From contig RHKK01000004.1 in the NCBI GenBank assembly GCA_008363075.1, positions 1 through 64,000 of the forward strand: a DNA stretch of 64,000 nucleotides, read 5' to 3'. Numbering within the stretch: the first letter of the stretch is position 1; each line of letters starts with the position of its first letter. A model generated the notes under the pieces. The model searched no databases. It was given only the letters and a program-made list of their open reading frames with translations, and was not told where the DNA came from. The position numbers and the translations under genes are program-made. Of the stretch, positions 42,264 to 51,983 are shown in pieces. This DNA comes from Candidatus Uhrbacteria bacterium (GTDB lineage Bacteria > Patescibacteriota > Patescibacteriia > 2-12-FULL-60-25).

Positions 42264-43319
42264 ATGCGCTGGCCGCGTTTTTTAGGTCAACTGACCAAGC
42301 AGCTCGGGATCGACCTCGGGACCGCGAATACGCGCGTATTCGTGAAGGGGAAGGGGGTCGTGATCGATGAGCCGTCCGTGGTGGCCATCAACAAGCGGAC
42401 CGGACAGGTGATGGCCGTCGGCGAGGAGGCGCGGTCCATGGTCGGCAAAAATCCCGGACACATTCAGGTGTCCAAACCGCTCCAACGCGGCATCATCGCC
42501 GACTTCGAGGTCACGGAAAAACTGTTACGCTACTTTTTCGAGAAGGTACATGAAGACAAGACCTTCGCGATCCCGCGGCCCAAGGTCGTGATTTGCGTCC
42601 CGCTCGATGTCACGGAGGTGGAGCGAAAGGCCGTCGGTGACGCGGCCACCGGCGCCGGCGCGCGCGAAGTGCTCGTCGTCGAATCCCCGATGGCCGCCGC
42701 GATCGGCGCCGGACTTCCGATCAGCGATCCCGTCGGCAACATGATCATCAACATCGGCGCGGGGTCGACAGAGATCGCGGTCATTTCGTTGAACGGGATC
42801 GTCACGTCCAAGAGCATCGCGATAGCGGGTGACGAGTTGAACAGGAATATTATCCAATACGCCCGCGACGTCTTTAACCTGCTGCTTGGTGAACGGGTCG
42901 CGGAGGAGATCAAGATCGGCGTGGGATCCGCCGACGAGCTCGAGGAACCCATCGAGACCTCGATGCGCGGCCGCGATTTGCTTACGGGACTGCCGCGCCA
43001 GATCACGGTGAATGATGCACAGATCCGCGAGGCGCTCGGCCGTTCGGTCAAGGTAATCATCGATCAGGTGAAGAGTATTCTCGAGATCACGCCGCCGGAA
43101 CTCGTCGCGGACATCCAGCAGCGTGGCATTGTGCTCGCCGGCGGGGGGGCGCTCTTGCGAGGCCTGGACCAGGCGCTTTCGCGCGGGACGGGGCTGCCTG
43201 TCCGCGTCGCCGAAGACGCGCCGCTGTGCGTCGTACGCGGCACCGGCATGCTGCTCGACGACGCGAAACTGCTCTCCGAAGTCGCCGTACCGGCAAGCGA
43301 TTTAGTCAAAGGAGTATAG
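42264..43319 (+). CDS. mreB: Rod-shape actin MreB
   Basis: A 351-residue bacterial actin that organises lateral wall synthesis. LGIDLGTANTRVFVKGKGVV (phosphate 1), the region FEKVHEDKTFAIPRPKVV, the phosphate-2 loop INIGAGSTEIAVIS and the adenosine motif IVLAGGGALLRGLD are all intact. Length and order match the family. First gene of mreB-mreC-mreD-pbp2, with mreC 4 bases after its stop; the promoter just upstream gives a nearly leaderless message. Confidence 0.97.
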   Translation: MRWPRFLGQLTKQLGIDLGTANTRVFVKGKGVVIDEPSVVAINKRTGQVMAVGEEARSMVGKNPGHIQVSKPLQRGIIADFEVTEKLLRYFFEKVHEDKTFAIPRPKVVICVPLDVTEVERKAVGDAATGAGAREVLVVESPMAAAIGAGLPISDPVGNMIINIGAGSTEIAVISLNGIVTSKSIAIAGDELNRNIIQYARDVFNLLLGERVAEEIKIGVGSADELEEPIETSMRGRDLLTGLPRQITVNDAQIREALGRSVKVIIDQVKSILEITPPELVADIQQRGIVLAGGGALLRGLDQALSRGTGLPVRVAEDAPLCVVRGTGMLLDDAKLLSEVAVPASDLVKGV

Positions 43320-43323
43320 GGGT

Positions 43324-44106
43324 ATGCAGTCCCGCATCTCCTGGCCGTGGATCTGGGCCGCCGCGCTCGTGACGGGCGTCTTGATGTTCGCCGGGTTCTA
43401 TCGACCGTTCGGGTTCCTCGTCCGCGCGGCCACGCTGCCGGTGGTGCGGTTCCTGTCCGGCGCGGCGGCGCAGACGATCACGACCGACGAGCGCGTCCGC
43501 GAACTCGAATCGCGCCTCGCCGTCCTGGCCGCGGACCAGGTCCGCCTGCGTTCGCTTGAAGAGGAGAACCGCACGCTGCGCGCCCAGGCGCGCTTCCTGG
43601 ACCAAAGCGGATATGACAGCGTCGGCGCACGCGTCATCGCCCGCGACGTGCGTGGCACCCGGGCGATCCTGACGATCGACCGCGGAAAGGACGACTCGCT
43701 CGAAATCGGCCAGGCGGTGATCACGGACGAGGGAATCATGATCGGGAAAGTCAGCGTCCTGCAGGATCGGATCGCGACCGTGGAGCTCCTGACCGATCCG
43801 AGAAGCCGCGTGGCTGCCGCGGTTCAGGTCAAGGGACAGCTTGCCGGCGTTCTCGAAGGCCGCGGCAACGGCGCGGCCGTACTCACCTTCATCCCGTCAT
43901 CCGAGACCGTCGTTCCCGACCAGCTCATCGTAACGGCCGGGACCGAAGAAAAGGTGCCCGGCAACCTGCCGCTCGGCGTGGTGAACACGGTGGACGCGCG
44001 TCCATCGGACCCGTTTTTCAGCGCGACGGTCGAACCGTTGGTCTCCCTGGATCGCGTCGTATTCGTGTCCGTCCTGCGTCCGACCGCGCTGCGCCCGCGC
44101 CTATGA
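43324..44106 (+). CDS. mreC: Rod-shape protein MreC
   Basis: A 260-residue single-pass protein linking MreB and PBP2. An N-terminal helix (about 8-28), a coiled coil (about 55-90; ELESRLAVLAADQVRLRSLE), and two beta-barrel subdomains with ARVIARDVRGTRAILTIDRG and GVVNTVDARPSDPFFSATVE, typical MreC signatures. The stop overlaps the start of mreD by 4 bases. Confidence 0.92.
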   Translation: MQSRISWPWIWAAALVTGVLMFAGFYRPFGFLVRAATLPVVRFLSGAAAQTITTDERVRELESRLAVLAADQVRLRSLEEENRTLRAQARFLDQSGYDSVGARVIARDVRGTRAILTIDRGKDDSLEIGQAVITDEGIMIGKVSVLQDRIATVELLTDPRSRVAAAVQVKGQLAGVLEGRGNGAAVLTFIPSSETVVPDQLIVTAGTEEKVPGNLPLGVVNTVDARPSDPFFSATVEPLVSLDRVVFVSVLRPTALRPRL

Positions 44107-44627
44107 CTCTCCGGCTCGTCCTCGCCGCCCTCCTCGGTGCGCTCGCCGCCTTGTACGAAGTCGGCGCGGTGCCTTTTGTGCCCGCCTGGGCGGGGTTCCG
44201 CCCGGTCATGCCGCTGCTCGCGCTGGCGCTCGTTTCCAGCGCGCGTTCCCGTGCGTTCGCCGTCGCCGTGGGCGCGGCATTCATCCTCGACGCCTATACG
44301 CTCGGACACTTCGATCTCGCGATCCTTCGTCTGCCGCTCACGGTGTTCGTCCTCGGTTTCGTTTCGGATCGGTTCCTCACCAACCGGTCGGTCTATGCCA
44401 CGGCCGCGTTGGCTATTGTCGCCCGTTTCGCGGAATGGATCGGCGCATGGTCCGTCTCGTTCGCCGCCGTCTTCCTGACCATGCATGACTCGCTCCGGAT
44501 CCCGCCGCCGGCGCCCGCGTTTATCCTGCTGTGGGACGTCGTCGCGGTATCGCTCGGTTTTCTCGTCCTCGTCTCGTTCACCGGACGCTTCGTCACGCGT
44601 CCGGATTCGCCCTATGCGCCGCGATGA
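44103..44627 (+). CDS. mreD: Rod-shape protein MreD-like membrane protein
   Basis: 174 residues, about five membrane helices, in the MreD position between mreC and pbp2. Sequence is weakly conserved as usual for MreD; ILDAYTLGHFDLAILRLPLT is the clearest family-like segment (usual pattern G-x-x-x-D-x-x). Overlaps both neighbours (4 and 14 bases), indicating coupled translation. Confidence 0.75.
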   Translation: MTLRLVLAALLGALAALYEVGAVPFVPAWAGFRPVMPLLALALVSSARSRAFAVAVGAAFILDAYTLGHFDLAILRLPLTVFVLGFVSDRFLTNRSVYATAALAIVARFAEWIGAWSVSFAAVFLTMHDSLRIPPPAPAFILLWDVVAVSLGFLVLVSFTGRFVTRPDSPYAPR

Positions 44628-46494
44628 CCATCTCGACGTGCGGCACGAGGTCCTGTTCGAGGACGCGATCACGCCGCTCAAGCATCGATCGCTGTTCCTC
44701 GGCCGCGCCGTCTCCGGCCGTCGTTTTTTTGCGGCTCACGTCATCCTCACGCTCCTGCTTGTCGGCCTGATCGGGCGCGCGGGCTGGATGCAAATCGCGC
44801 GTGGTGCCGAGTTCCGTCGCCAAGCCGAGGCGAACCGGTTGCGCGAAACGCCGCTCTTGCCCAGACGCGGCATCATCCGCGATCGGCAGGGGAGGATTCT
44901 CGCCGATAACATCCCACGGTTTCAAGTGACGATGACGCCGGTCGATCTCGCGATCGATGCGGCGGAGATGGAGTCGGACGTGAGTCTCGCCGCGCGCGTC
45001 CTCGGCCGCTCCGTACACGACTTGTTACCGCTCGCACATGCGACGGGAAGCGTACGCGACGAAGCGACGGTGATCGCGGACCAGATCTCCTACCGCCAGG
45101 CCATGGATTTCGCCGTGGCGTGGCCGGATCTCCAGGGGTTCGCGCTCGAAGTCGCCGCGCGTCGACGGTATCCGTGGAGCAAGGAAATCCCGAGCCTGTC
45201 GCATGTACTCGGCTATGTCGGAAAGCTTTCGCCCGAGGAATACCGCGACGTCCGCGATCAGGGTTATCGCCGCGCGGACGATATCGGCAAAACCGGACTC
45301 GAACGGGGACATGAAGCGCTCCTGCGCGGCACGCTCGGCGTACGCACGAGCGAGGTGGATGCGCACGGCCGCGTGAAGGCGCTGGTGGGCGAAGAACAGG
45401 CCCGGGACGGGGAGGATCTCGCGCTCGCGCTCGACCTCGATCTTCAGAAGGCCGTGGAACGGGCCCTTCTGCAAGGTCTCGAACGCGCCGAGGTGACGCG
45501 TGGCGCGGCTATCGCGCTGGATCCGGATACCGGCGAAATCCTTGCGGCCGTGTCCTGGCCCGCGTACGACAACAACATCTTCTCCGGCGGCGTTTCGTCC
45601 ACGGCGTACCAGGCGCTGATTCGGGACGAGCGACAGCCGCTCTTTCCGCGCGCCTGGGCCGGCATGTATCCGTCCGGTTCGACCGTCAAGATCGTGATCT
45701 CCGTCGCCGCGCTTGCGGAACGTGTCATTCACGCGCGTACGAGCATCCTGTCGGTCGGCGGAATCGCCATCGGTCCGTGGTTCTTTCCGGACTGGCGCGC
45801 TGGCGGGCACGGCCCGACGAACGTCCGATCGGCGATCGCCTGGTCCGTCAACACGTTTTATTATACCGTCGGCGGCGGATTCGAATCCTTCGTGGGCCTC
45901 GGCGTCGACCGTCTTACCGATTGGTTCCGCCGCTTCGGACTCGGGTCGAAGACCGGCCTCGACGTGCCCGGCGAGCGCGAGGGGTTGGTGCCGGACCGGG
46001 AATGGAAGGAGAAAACGAAAGGCGAGCGCTGGTTCGTCGGCGACACGTACAACCTGTCGATCGGGCAGGGCGACCTCCTCGTCACGCCGATGCAGGTCGC
46101 CGCATACACGGCGGCGATCGCGAACGGCGGATACCGCGTCGAGCCGCACTTCGCGCGGACCGGCACCTCGACCGAGCGCGGCGAACGGCTCGCCGACGCG
46201 GCCGACATCGAAACGGTCCGTCTCGGGATGCGGGACTGTGTGATCTACGGCTCGTGCCGTGCCTTGAGCACGATGCCGTTCGCGATCGCCGGCAAGACGG
46301 GAACGGCGCAATGGCACTCCGAAAAGGATTATCACGCCTGGTTCACCGCATTCGCGCCCTTCGACGACCCGGAAGTCGTCGTGACGGTCCTGCTCGAAGA
46401 AGGCGGCGAGGGATCGGAAACGGCGGTGCCGGTCGCGCGCGAGATCCTGCAGGCGTGGTGGGAATTGCGACGGGCGAGGGGAGATGTGTTTTAA
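44614..46494 (+). CDS. mrdA: Penicillin-binding protein 2 (class B transpeptidase)
   Basis: A 626-residue D,D-transpeptidase that cross-links peptidoglycan in the elongasome. An N-terminal helix (about 30-50), the pedestal region with RRGIIRDRQGRILADN, then the catalytic domain with S356-T-V-K, S411-V-N and K561-T-G-T. The ATG at 44614 is used because longer frames enter mreD. Contains FGLGSKTGLDVPGE, typical of PBP2. Last of the mre operon. Confidence 0.95.
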   Translation: MRRDDHLDVRHEVLFEDAITPLKHRSLFLGRAVSGRRFFAAHVILTLLLVGLIGRAGWMQIARGAEFRRQAEANRLRETPLLPRRGIIRDRQGRILADNIPRFQVTMTPVDLAIDAAEMESDVSLAARVLGRSVHDLLPLAHATGSVRDEATVIADQISYRQAMDFAVAWPDLQGFALEVAARRRYPWSKEIPSLSHVLGYVGKLSPEEYRDVRDQGYRRADDIGKTGLERGHEALLRGTLGVRTSEVDAHGRVKALVGEEQARDGEDLALALDLDLQKAVERALLQGLERAEVTRGAAIALDPDTGEILAAVSWPAYDNNIFSGGVSSTAYQALIRDERQPLFPRAWAGMYPSGSTVKIVISVAALAERVIHARTSILSVGGIAIGPWFFPDWRAGGHGPTNVRSAIAWSVNTFYYTVGGGFESFVGLGVDRLTDWFRRFGLGSKTGLDVPGEREGLVPDREWKEKTKGERWFVGDTYNLSIGQGDLLVTPMQVAAYTAAIANGGYRVEPHFARTGTSTERGERLADAADIETVRLGMRDCVIYGSCRALSTMPFAIAGKTGTAQWHSEKDYHAWFTAFAPFDDPEVVVTVLLEEGGEGSETAVPVAREILQAWWELRRARGDVF

Positions 46495-46500
46495 GGCGAT

Positions 46501-46573
46501 TTGACAGCGCAGGTACGCCTGATACGCTATCCCCATCCGAGAAGCGCCCCCGCATGTTGCGGGGCCGCTTTCT
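46501..46573 (+). promoter_or_regulatory. greA leader with -35-like TTGACA and long hairpin
   Basis: TTGACA lies at 46501-46506 but the following -10 is poor (TACGCT at 46523-46528, spacing 16). A stem built from GAAGCG and CCCCCGC against GCGGGG and CCGCTTTC (46540-46572), followed by a T/C-rich run, could terminate the mre operon or attenuate greA. Confidence 0.45.
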
Positions 46574-46588
46574 CTCTTGTTAAACACT

Positions 46589-47053
46589 ATGTCTCCCGCC
46601 CAATACGTCAGCGCCGAGTTCCTCCAAAAACTCAAGGACGAGCTTCAGAATTTGAAAACGAACAAGCGTCGCGAGCTCGCAAACCGTATCGAGGCGGCCA
46701 AGGCGCTCGGCGATTTGTCCGAAAACGCCGAATATCATGAAGCGAAAGATGAGCTTGGCTTCGTGGAAGGCCGCATTTTGGAAATCGAAGATTTGCTCAA
46801 GCATGCCGTCGTGATCGAACACGAAGCCGACGCCGGCACCAATGTGCGCGTCGGATCCAAGGTGAAGGTCCGCGTGAACGACAAGGAAAAAGACTTCGAA
46901 ATCGTCGGTTCGAACGAGGCGGACCCGTTGACGGGCAAAATCTCAAACGAATCTCCCATCGGGCAGGCGCTGCTCGGCGCGCACGCGGGCGACAAGGTCA
47001 ACGTGAAGACGCCCACCGGTGCGACGGTGTACGAGGTGCTGGAGATCAGCTAG
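46589..47053 (+). CDS. greA: Transcription elongation factor GreA
   Basis: A 154-residue cleavage factor rescuing backtracked RNA polymerase. The N-terminal coiled coil carries the tip residues in GDLSENAEYHEAKDELGFVE, the D and E that activate RNAP cleavage. The C-terminal globular domain has ISNESPIGQALLGAHAGDKV and TGATVYEVLEI. Start ATG 46589 is chosen over a TTG at 46577. Followed by lysS after 12 bases. Confidence 0.96.
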   Translation: MSPAQYVSAEFLQKLKDELQNLKTNKRRELANRIEAAKALGDLSENAEYHEAKDELGFVEGRILEIEDLLKHAVVIEHEADAGTNVRVGSKVKVRVNDKEKDFEIVGSNEADPLTGKISNESPIGQALLGAHAGDKVNVKTPTGATVYEVLEIS

Positions 47054-47065
47054 GCTGTGGGGGAT

Positions 47066-48535
47066 ATGATGGACGAACGAGAGGTTCGCAAGGCCAAGTA
47101 TCTTGCGTTGCGACAAGCGAAGATCAATCCGTATGGCGTTGAGACCGATCGCGACGCGACCTGCGGAGAAACGATCCATTCGTTCGACGCATGGATGGCG
47201 GACGATCGCGTCGTCACGCTCGCGGGCCGCGTCATGACGATTCGCGTCCATGGCGGCATGATGTTCGCGGATCTTCAGGATGAAACGGGAAAGCTCCAAC
47301 TCGTCTTTAAGGAAGATACGCTCAAGAAGGAGTTCGAGCATTTTCGGGATTTGATCGATCCGGCCGATATTGTCGAGGCGAAGGGAACGTTATTTTTGAC
47401 CAAACGCGGAGAGCGGTCGCTGGAAGTGAAAGAATGGAAGATTCTCACGAAGGCGCTGTTGCCGTTGCCGGAAAAGTGGCATGGCCTCGCAGACGTCGAG
47501 ACGCGGTATCGCCAGCGCGAGCTTGATCTTCTCTCAAATCCGGAAGTGCGCGATCGTTTCATCGTGCGATCGAAACTCGTCTCCGCGATGCGCGCATTTC
47601 TCGACGGGCAAGGATTTCTCGAAGTCGAGACGCCCGTGCTCCAGCCGATTCCGGGCGGCGCGAACGCGCGTCCGTTCATCACGCATCACAACGCGCTCGA
47701 TATCGATCTCTACCTCCGCATCGCGCCGGAGTTGTATCTCAAGCGCCTCGTCGTCGGCGGATTCGAAAAGGTGTACGAGATCGCGCGTTGCTTTCGTAAC
47801 GAAGGGATCGACCATGCGCACAACCCGGAGTTCACGCAAATCGAGCTCTACTGGGCGTATGCAAACAAGGACGCGTTCATCACGTTCATGGAGGAGATGA
47901 TGCGGAACATGGTCGAATCGGCATTTGGCACGACGAAGATCGAGTATGCTGATGGAACCGTAGATGTCCGCGGTCCGTGGGACCGTCTGACCTTCCGCGA
48001 CGCGATCCAGCAGGAAACCCAGATCGACATCGACACCTGCAAGACGGAAAAAGATGTCGTGGCGGCCGTAAAGAAGGCGAAGCTGAAAGTCGATTTCTCA
48101 AAATGCGTCGGGATGGGCGAGTATCTTGATGAACTCTATAAGAAAACGACACGGCCAAAGCTCAAGGGACCCGTCTGGGTGTTCGACTATCCGATCGAGA
48201 TGAAACCGCTGGCCGCGCGCGTTCCGGGCGACGCGACGAAGAGCGCGTCGGCGCAGCTCATCATCGAAGGACAGGAAGTCATCAACGCGTACTATCACGA
48301 GCTGACCGATCCGCTGGATCAACGCGAACGGTTCGAAGAACAGAAGGCGCTGGCGGAGCAGGGGAGCGAAGAGGCCCAGCGCATGGACACGTCGTTTCTC
48401 GAAGCGCTCGAACACGGCATGCCGCCGACGTCAGGATTCGGCATGGGTATCGACCGCCTCGCCGCGATCCTGACCGGTTCGCCGTCGCTGAAGGAGGTGA
48501 TTTTGTTCCCGACGCTTCGTCCGAAAACCGAGTGA
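47066..48535 (+). CDS. lysS: Lysyl-tRNA synthetase (class II)
   Basis: About 489 residues. An OB-fold anticodon domain (VVTLAGRVMTIRVHGGMMFA) precedes the class II core with motif 2 RCFRNEGIDHAHNPEFTQIE and motif 3 GFGMGIDRLAAILTGS. ATG 47066 follows a GGGGG run; GTG 47057 and ATG 47069 are alternatives. serS starts one base after its stop, so the two share one transcript. Confidence 0.95.
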   Translation: MMDEREVRKAKYLALRQAKINPYGVETDRDATCGETIHSFDAWMADDRVVTLAGRVMTIRVHGGMMFADLQDETGKLQLVFKEDTLKKEFEHFRDLIDPADIVEAKGTLFLTKRGERSLEVKEWKILTKALLPLPEKWHGLADVETRYRQRELDLLSNPEVRDRFIVRSKLVSAMRAFLDGQGFLEVETPVLQPIPGGANARPFITHHNALDIDLYLRIAPELYLKRLVVGGFEKVYEIARCFRNEGIDHAHNPEFTQIELYWAYANKDAFITFMEEMMRNMVESAFGTTKIEYADGTVDVRGPWDRLTFRDAIQQETQIDIDTCKTEKDVVAAVKKAKLKVDFSKCVGMGEYLDELYKKTTRPKLKGPVWVFDYPIEMKPLAARVPGDATKSASAQLIIEGQEVINAYYHELTDPLDQRERFEEQKALAEQGSEEAQRMDTSFLEALEHGMPPTSGFGMGIDRLAAILTGSPSLKEVILFPTLRPKTE

Positions 48536-48536
48536 T

Positions 48537-49796
48537 ATGTTGGATATCAAGTACATTCGCGAGAATGCCGATCTCGTCCAGAAAAACGCCGATAACAAGC
48601 GGATGAAGGTTAATATCGCCGCGTTGCTCGCCCTTGATGACCGCAGGCTCGCGTTGTTGAAAGAGGTCGAGGAGATCCGCAAGGAGCGTAACGAAATCGC
48701 GGACAAGATGAAGTCCGTGTCGGCGGAGGAGCGTCCGGGTCTGATCGAAAGGGGAAAAGCGCTTAAGGATTCCGTTGCGCACAAAGAAACGGAATATGAA
48801 GCCGTCGCATCCGAGTGGAAGACGGCGCTGCTTGCGATCCCGAACATGACGCATCCGGATACTCCGATCGGGGCATCTGACGAGGAGAATGTCGAGAAAA
48901 AAGTGTTCGGCGAAGTGCCGTCGCCTCCGTTCACGCCAAAGTCCCATGTCGAGCTGGCGGAGGAGCTGGACCTCATTGACTTCGAGCGCGGCGCGAAAGT
49001 TGCGGGCGCGAAATTCTACTTCCTGAAAGGGAAGCTCGCACTGCTCGAGCAGGCACTCACGCAGTGGGTGATGAAGCTCATGGTTGCGGAAGGATACGTG
49101 CCGATGATTACGCCGGATCTTGCCAAAGACGCGGTCCTGGTCGGTACCGGGTTCAATCCGCGCGGTCCGGAAACGCAGATTTATTCGATCGAGAACGCCG
49201 ATCTTTCGCTCATCGGCACGGCGGAAATTCCGCTTGGAGGTTATCACATGAACGAGGTGATCGAGGAAGACAAACTCCCGTTGAAATACGTCGGTTTGTC
49301 GCATTGCTTTCGCACCGAGGCCGGAACATACGGTCGAGAATCCTACGGCCTCTATCGCGTCCATCAATTCTCGAAGGTGGAACTCTTCATCTTCGCCGCG
49401 CCATGGCAGTCCGAGGCGCTGCATGAAGAGTTGCGCCGCCTGGAGGAAATGGTGTTTCAAAAACTCGGCCTCGTGTTCCGAACCGTGGATATCTGTACGG
49501 GAGATTTGGGCGGTCCCGCGTATCGAAAATACGATCTTGAAGCGTGGATGTGGGGGAAGGGCGGTTGGGGTGAGATCACCTCGACGTCAAATTGCACGGA
49601 TTATCAGGCGCGACGCTTGAACGTGAAGGTACGTCGCAAAGACGGATCGCTCGAATACGCGCATACGCTGAACGGGACGGCGGCGGCCATGTCGCGCGCG
49701 CTGATCGCGATCATGGAGCAATATCAAAACGCGGACGGTTCGATCACCGTTCCGGAAGCGCTTATTCCGTTTACGGGGTTTAACCGGATTGGTTAA
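48537..49796 (+). CDS. serS: Seryl-tRNA synthetase
   Basis: 419 residues. The N-terminal antiparallel coiled coil (about 30-100) that holds the long arm of tRNA-Ser is followed by the class II core: motif 2 FRTEAGTYGRESYGLYRVHQ and motif 3 NGTAAAMSRALIAIMEQYQ. The start MLDIKYIREN is canonical for SerRS. The stop lies inside the left arm of an 18-bp inverted repeat. Confidence 0.96.
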   Translation: MLDIKYIRENADLVQKNADNKRMKVNIAALLALDDRRLALLKEVEEIRKERNEIADKMKSVSAEERPGLIERGKALKDSVAHKETEYEAVASEWKTALLAIPNMTHPDTPIGASDEENVEKKVFGEVPSPPFTPKSHVELAEELDLIDFERGAKVAGAKFYFLKGKLALLEQALTQWVMKLMVAEGYVPMITPDLAKDAVLVGTGFNPRGPETQIYSIENADLSLIGTAEIPLGGYHMNEVIEEDKLPLKYVGLSHCFRTEAGTYGRESYGLYRVHQFSKVELFIFAAPWQSEALHEELRRLEEMVFQKLGLVFRTVDICTGDLGGPAYRKYDLEAWMWGKGGWGEITSTSNCTDYQARRLNVKVRRKDGSLEYAHTLNGTAAAMSRALIAIMEQYQNADGSITVPEALIPFTGFNRIG

Positions 49797-49866
49797 CTCA
49801 TAATTTAGAACCCAGAAATATAGGGAAGATATGGCCCCAAAAGTTCAAGGTTCTAAGTTATGAGTT
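49795..49866. repeat. Inverted repeat spanning the serS stop and alr start
   Basis: AACTCATAATTTAGAACC (49795-49812) is matched at 17 of 18 positions by the reverse complement of GGTTCTAAGTTATGAGTT (49849-49866). The left arm overlaps the serS stop and the right arm contains the alr ATG at 49860. The right arm is phased in heptamers (GTTCTAA, GTTATGA, GTTCTAA). Confidence 0.85.
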
Positions 49867-50993
49867 CTAAGTTACCCGGTAAGACCTGGATCGAAATCGA
49901 CGCGTCTGCGCTTCGCAGCAATTTTCGATCCTTGTCGCGTCTCGCGCGCCCCGCAAAGACGATGGCCGTGATCAAGGCGAATGCGTATGGTCATGGCATA
50001 TTCGAGTGTTCTGAAATTCTGCGAAAAGCGGGCGTGAGATGGTTCGGTGTTGATAATGTTGAGGAGGGATTGGGCCTGAGGAATAAGGGACTAGGGGAGA
50101 GTGTTCTCGTGCTTGGCTATACGCCGCTCGATAGGTTGGCGGAAGCGGTGAAGCGTGATCTCTCTATTGTCGCGTACAACCTCGACACGTTTCGTGCGCT
50201 TGCCCGTCTGCGTGGGAAAAAAGCGAAGGTGCATATCCCGATCGAAACGGGCCTCACGAGACAGGGGATAGGGGAGGGGGAGCTCGATCTGATTCTTGCG
50301 GCGCTCGTCAAGCATCGGGATAGGATCAAGCTCGAAGGCGTTCATACGCATTTTGCGAATATCGAAGATACGAAATCGAGAGCATATGCCGACTATCAAC
50401 TTGATGAGTACAAGAAGGCGATAGTGAAAATCAAAGAGTACGGATTGTATCCAGAATACAAACATACGGCGTCAACAGCAGCATCAATTTTGTACTCGGA
50501 TACGCATTTCGACATGGTGCGTACGGGAATCGGGTTGTACGGCTTGTGGCCTTCAGAGGATACGCGACGCCGTTCACAACATCGTTTGAAACTTGAGCCC
50601 GTGCTGTCTTGGAAGACTATCGTCGCGCAAGTGAAAGACGTGAAAAAGGGGACGCCGGTGAGCTATGGGCTGACCGAACGCGTCCGCCGTGATTCGAAAG
50701 TCGCCGTGCTTCCTATCGGATACGCGGACGGATTCGATCGCGTCGCGAATTCAAAGCAGGGTCACACGCTGATCGGCGGAAAGCGCTGCAAGGTGCTCGG
50801 TCGCGTCTGCATGAACATGACCATGGTGGACGTCACGGATGTACCGCGTGTACGACCCGAAGACGAAGTCGTGCTCATCGGCCGGCAGGGACGCGAACGG
50901 ATCGCGGCCGAGGAACTTGCCTCGCTCGCCGGAACGATCAATTACGAAATCGTCACACGTATCAACGGGGACATTCCGCGGATCGTGATTTGA
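49860..50993 (+). CDS. alr: Alanine racemase
   Basis: A 377-residue PLP enzyme making D-alanine for peptidoglycan. The PLP lysine lies in MAVIKANAYGHG (K39-type), VPRIEV-like regions are seen as THFANIEDTKS, and the second domain carries VSYGLTERVRRDS and PIGYADGF. The ATG lies in the right arm of the inverted repeat, so folding of the message could hide the start. ddl follows after 15 bases, a functional pairing. Confidence 0.94.
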   Translation: MSSKLPGKTWIEIDASALRSNFRSLSRLARPAKTMAVIKANAYGHGIFECSEILRKAGVRWFGVDNVEEGLGLRNKGLGESVLVLGYTPLDRLAEAVKRDLSIVAYNLDTFRALARLRGKKAKVHIPIETGLTRQGIGEGELDLILAALVKHRDRIKLEGVHTHFANIEDTKSRAYADYQLDEYKKAIVKIKEYGLYPEYKHTASTAASILYSDTHFDMVRTGIGLYGLWPSEDTRRRSQHRLKLEPVLSWKTIVAQVKDVKKGTPVSYGLTERVRRDSKVAVLPIGYADGFDRVANSKQGHTLIGGKRCKVLGRVCMNMTMVDVTDVPRVRPEDEVVLIGRQGRERIAAEELASLAGTINYEIVTRINGDIPRIVI

Positions 50994-51008
50994 TGGCACC
51001 ATGGGGGC

Positions 51009-51983
51009 ATGAAGGCAAAAGGGCGAACAAGGGTCGCCGTACTGCTCGGAGGGAGCTCGTCGGAACGAGCCGTTTCTTTGGTCTCCGGCAGGATGGCGCT
51101 GAAATACCTCCCGTCCGACCGGTTCAAAACGACCCCGTACGACCCCGCCAAGACGAAGGACTTGGTGCGGCTCATCAAGGACGCACAGGCGGGGAAGATC
51201 GACGTCGTGTTCAATGCCTTGCACGGGACGCACGGCGAGGACGGCCACGTCCAGGGCCTGCTCGAGATTCTTGGCTTACCATACACGGGTTCCGGGGTCT
51301 TGGCTTCAGCGACGGCGTTCGATAAGTCGGCGGCGAAGGAGGCGTATCGCCGCGCGCGCATTCCATCACCGAAGGGAATGAAGGTGACAGGGGAAGCGTT
51401 CCGGCGCGACCCATCAGGCGTCCTGAAAAAGCTCCATGACCAGCTCGGCCATGCGATCGTCGTGAAGCCGAACGCGTCCGGGTCCAGTGTCGGGCTCTCG
51501 GTACGCCCGGTACGGAAGGCATGGAAAAGCGCCATCGCGAAAGCGTTACGTGAAGACGCGCACGCGTGCCTCGTCGAGGCGTTGATCAAGGGACGCGAAC
51601 TTACGGTTCCGGTTCTCGAAAAGAAGGGGGTGCCGCATGCGATGCCGGTGATCGAAATTCGGACGGCATCGGGTCTCTTCGACTATCAGGCGAAGTATCA
51701 CGATAAACGCACGCAGGAGATCTGTCCCGCGCCGATCTCGCGGCATGCGACCCGACTCGCCACACGTTTCGCGCTGAAGGCACATGCGGCAATCGGGTGT
51801 CGCGGCTACTCGCGTACGGATATGATTCTCGACGAGCGCGGTCGCCTCTGGACGCTCGAGACGAACACGTTGCCCGGGCTTACGCCCGCGTCACTTTTAC
51901 CAAAGGCCGCAAGGGAGGAAGGGATGGAGTATCCCGAGCTTCTCGTGCGCATCCTCGCCGAAGCACGAAGCGACGATAAATAA
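51009..51983 (+). CDS. ddl: D-alanine-D-alanine ligase
   Basis: A 324-residue ATP-grasp enzyme joining two D-Ala. GGSSSERAVSLVSG at the N-terminus, the substrate motif LHGTHGEDGHVQGLLE, the ATP segment VVKPNASGSSVGLS and the catalytic-loop end ETNTLPGLTPASL are all present. Together with alr and ftsQ it forms a small wall-precursor block. The stop lies in an AT-only palindrome. Confidence 0.95.
   Translation: MKAKGRTRVAVLLGGSSSERAVSLVSGRMALKYLPSDRFKTTPYDPAKTKDLVRLIKDAQAGKIDVVFNALHGTHGEDGHVQGLLEILGLPYTGSGVLASATAFDKSAAKEAYRRARIPSPKGMKVTGEAFRRDPSGVLKKLHDQLGHAIVVKPNASGSSVGLSVRPVRKAWKSAIAKALREDAHACLVEALIKGRELTVPVLEKKGVPHAMPVIEIRTASGLFDYQAKYHDKRTQEICPAPISRHATRLATRFALKAHAAIGCRGYSRTDMILDERGRLWTLETNTLPGLTPASLLPKAAREEGMEYPELLVRILAEARSDDK

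Noticed and set aside
45025-46635. Minus-strand frame of 536 codons opposite pbp2
   Set aside because: Shadow of the transpeptidase gene; no motif.
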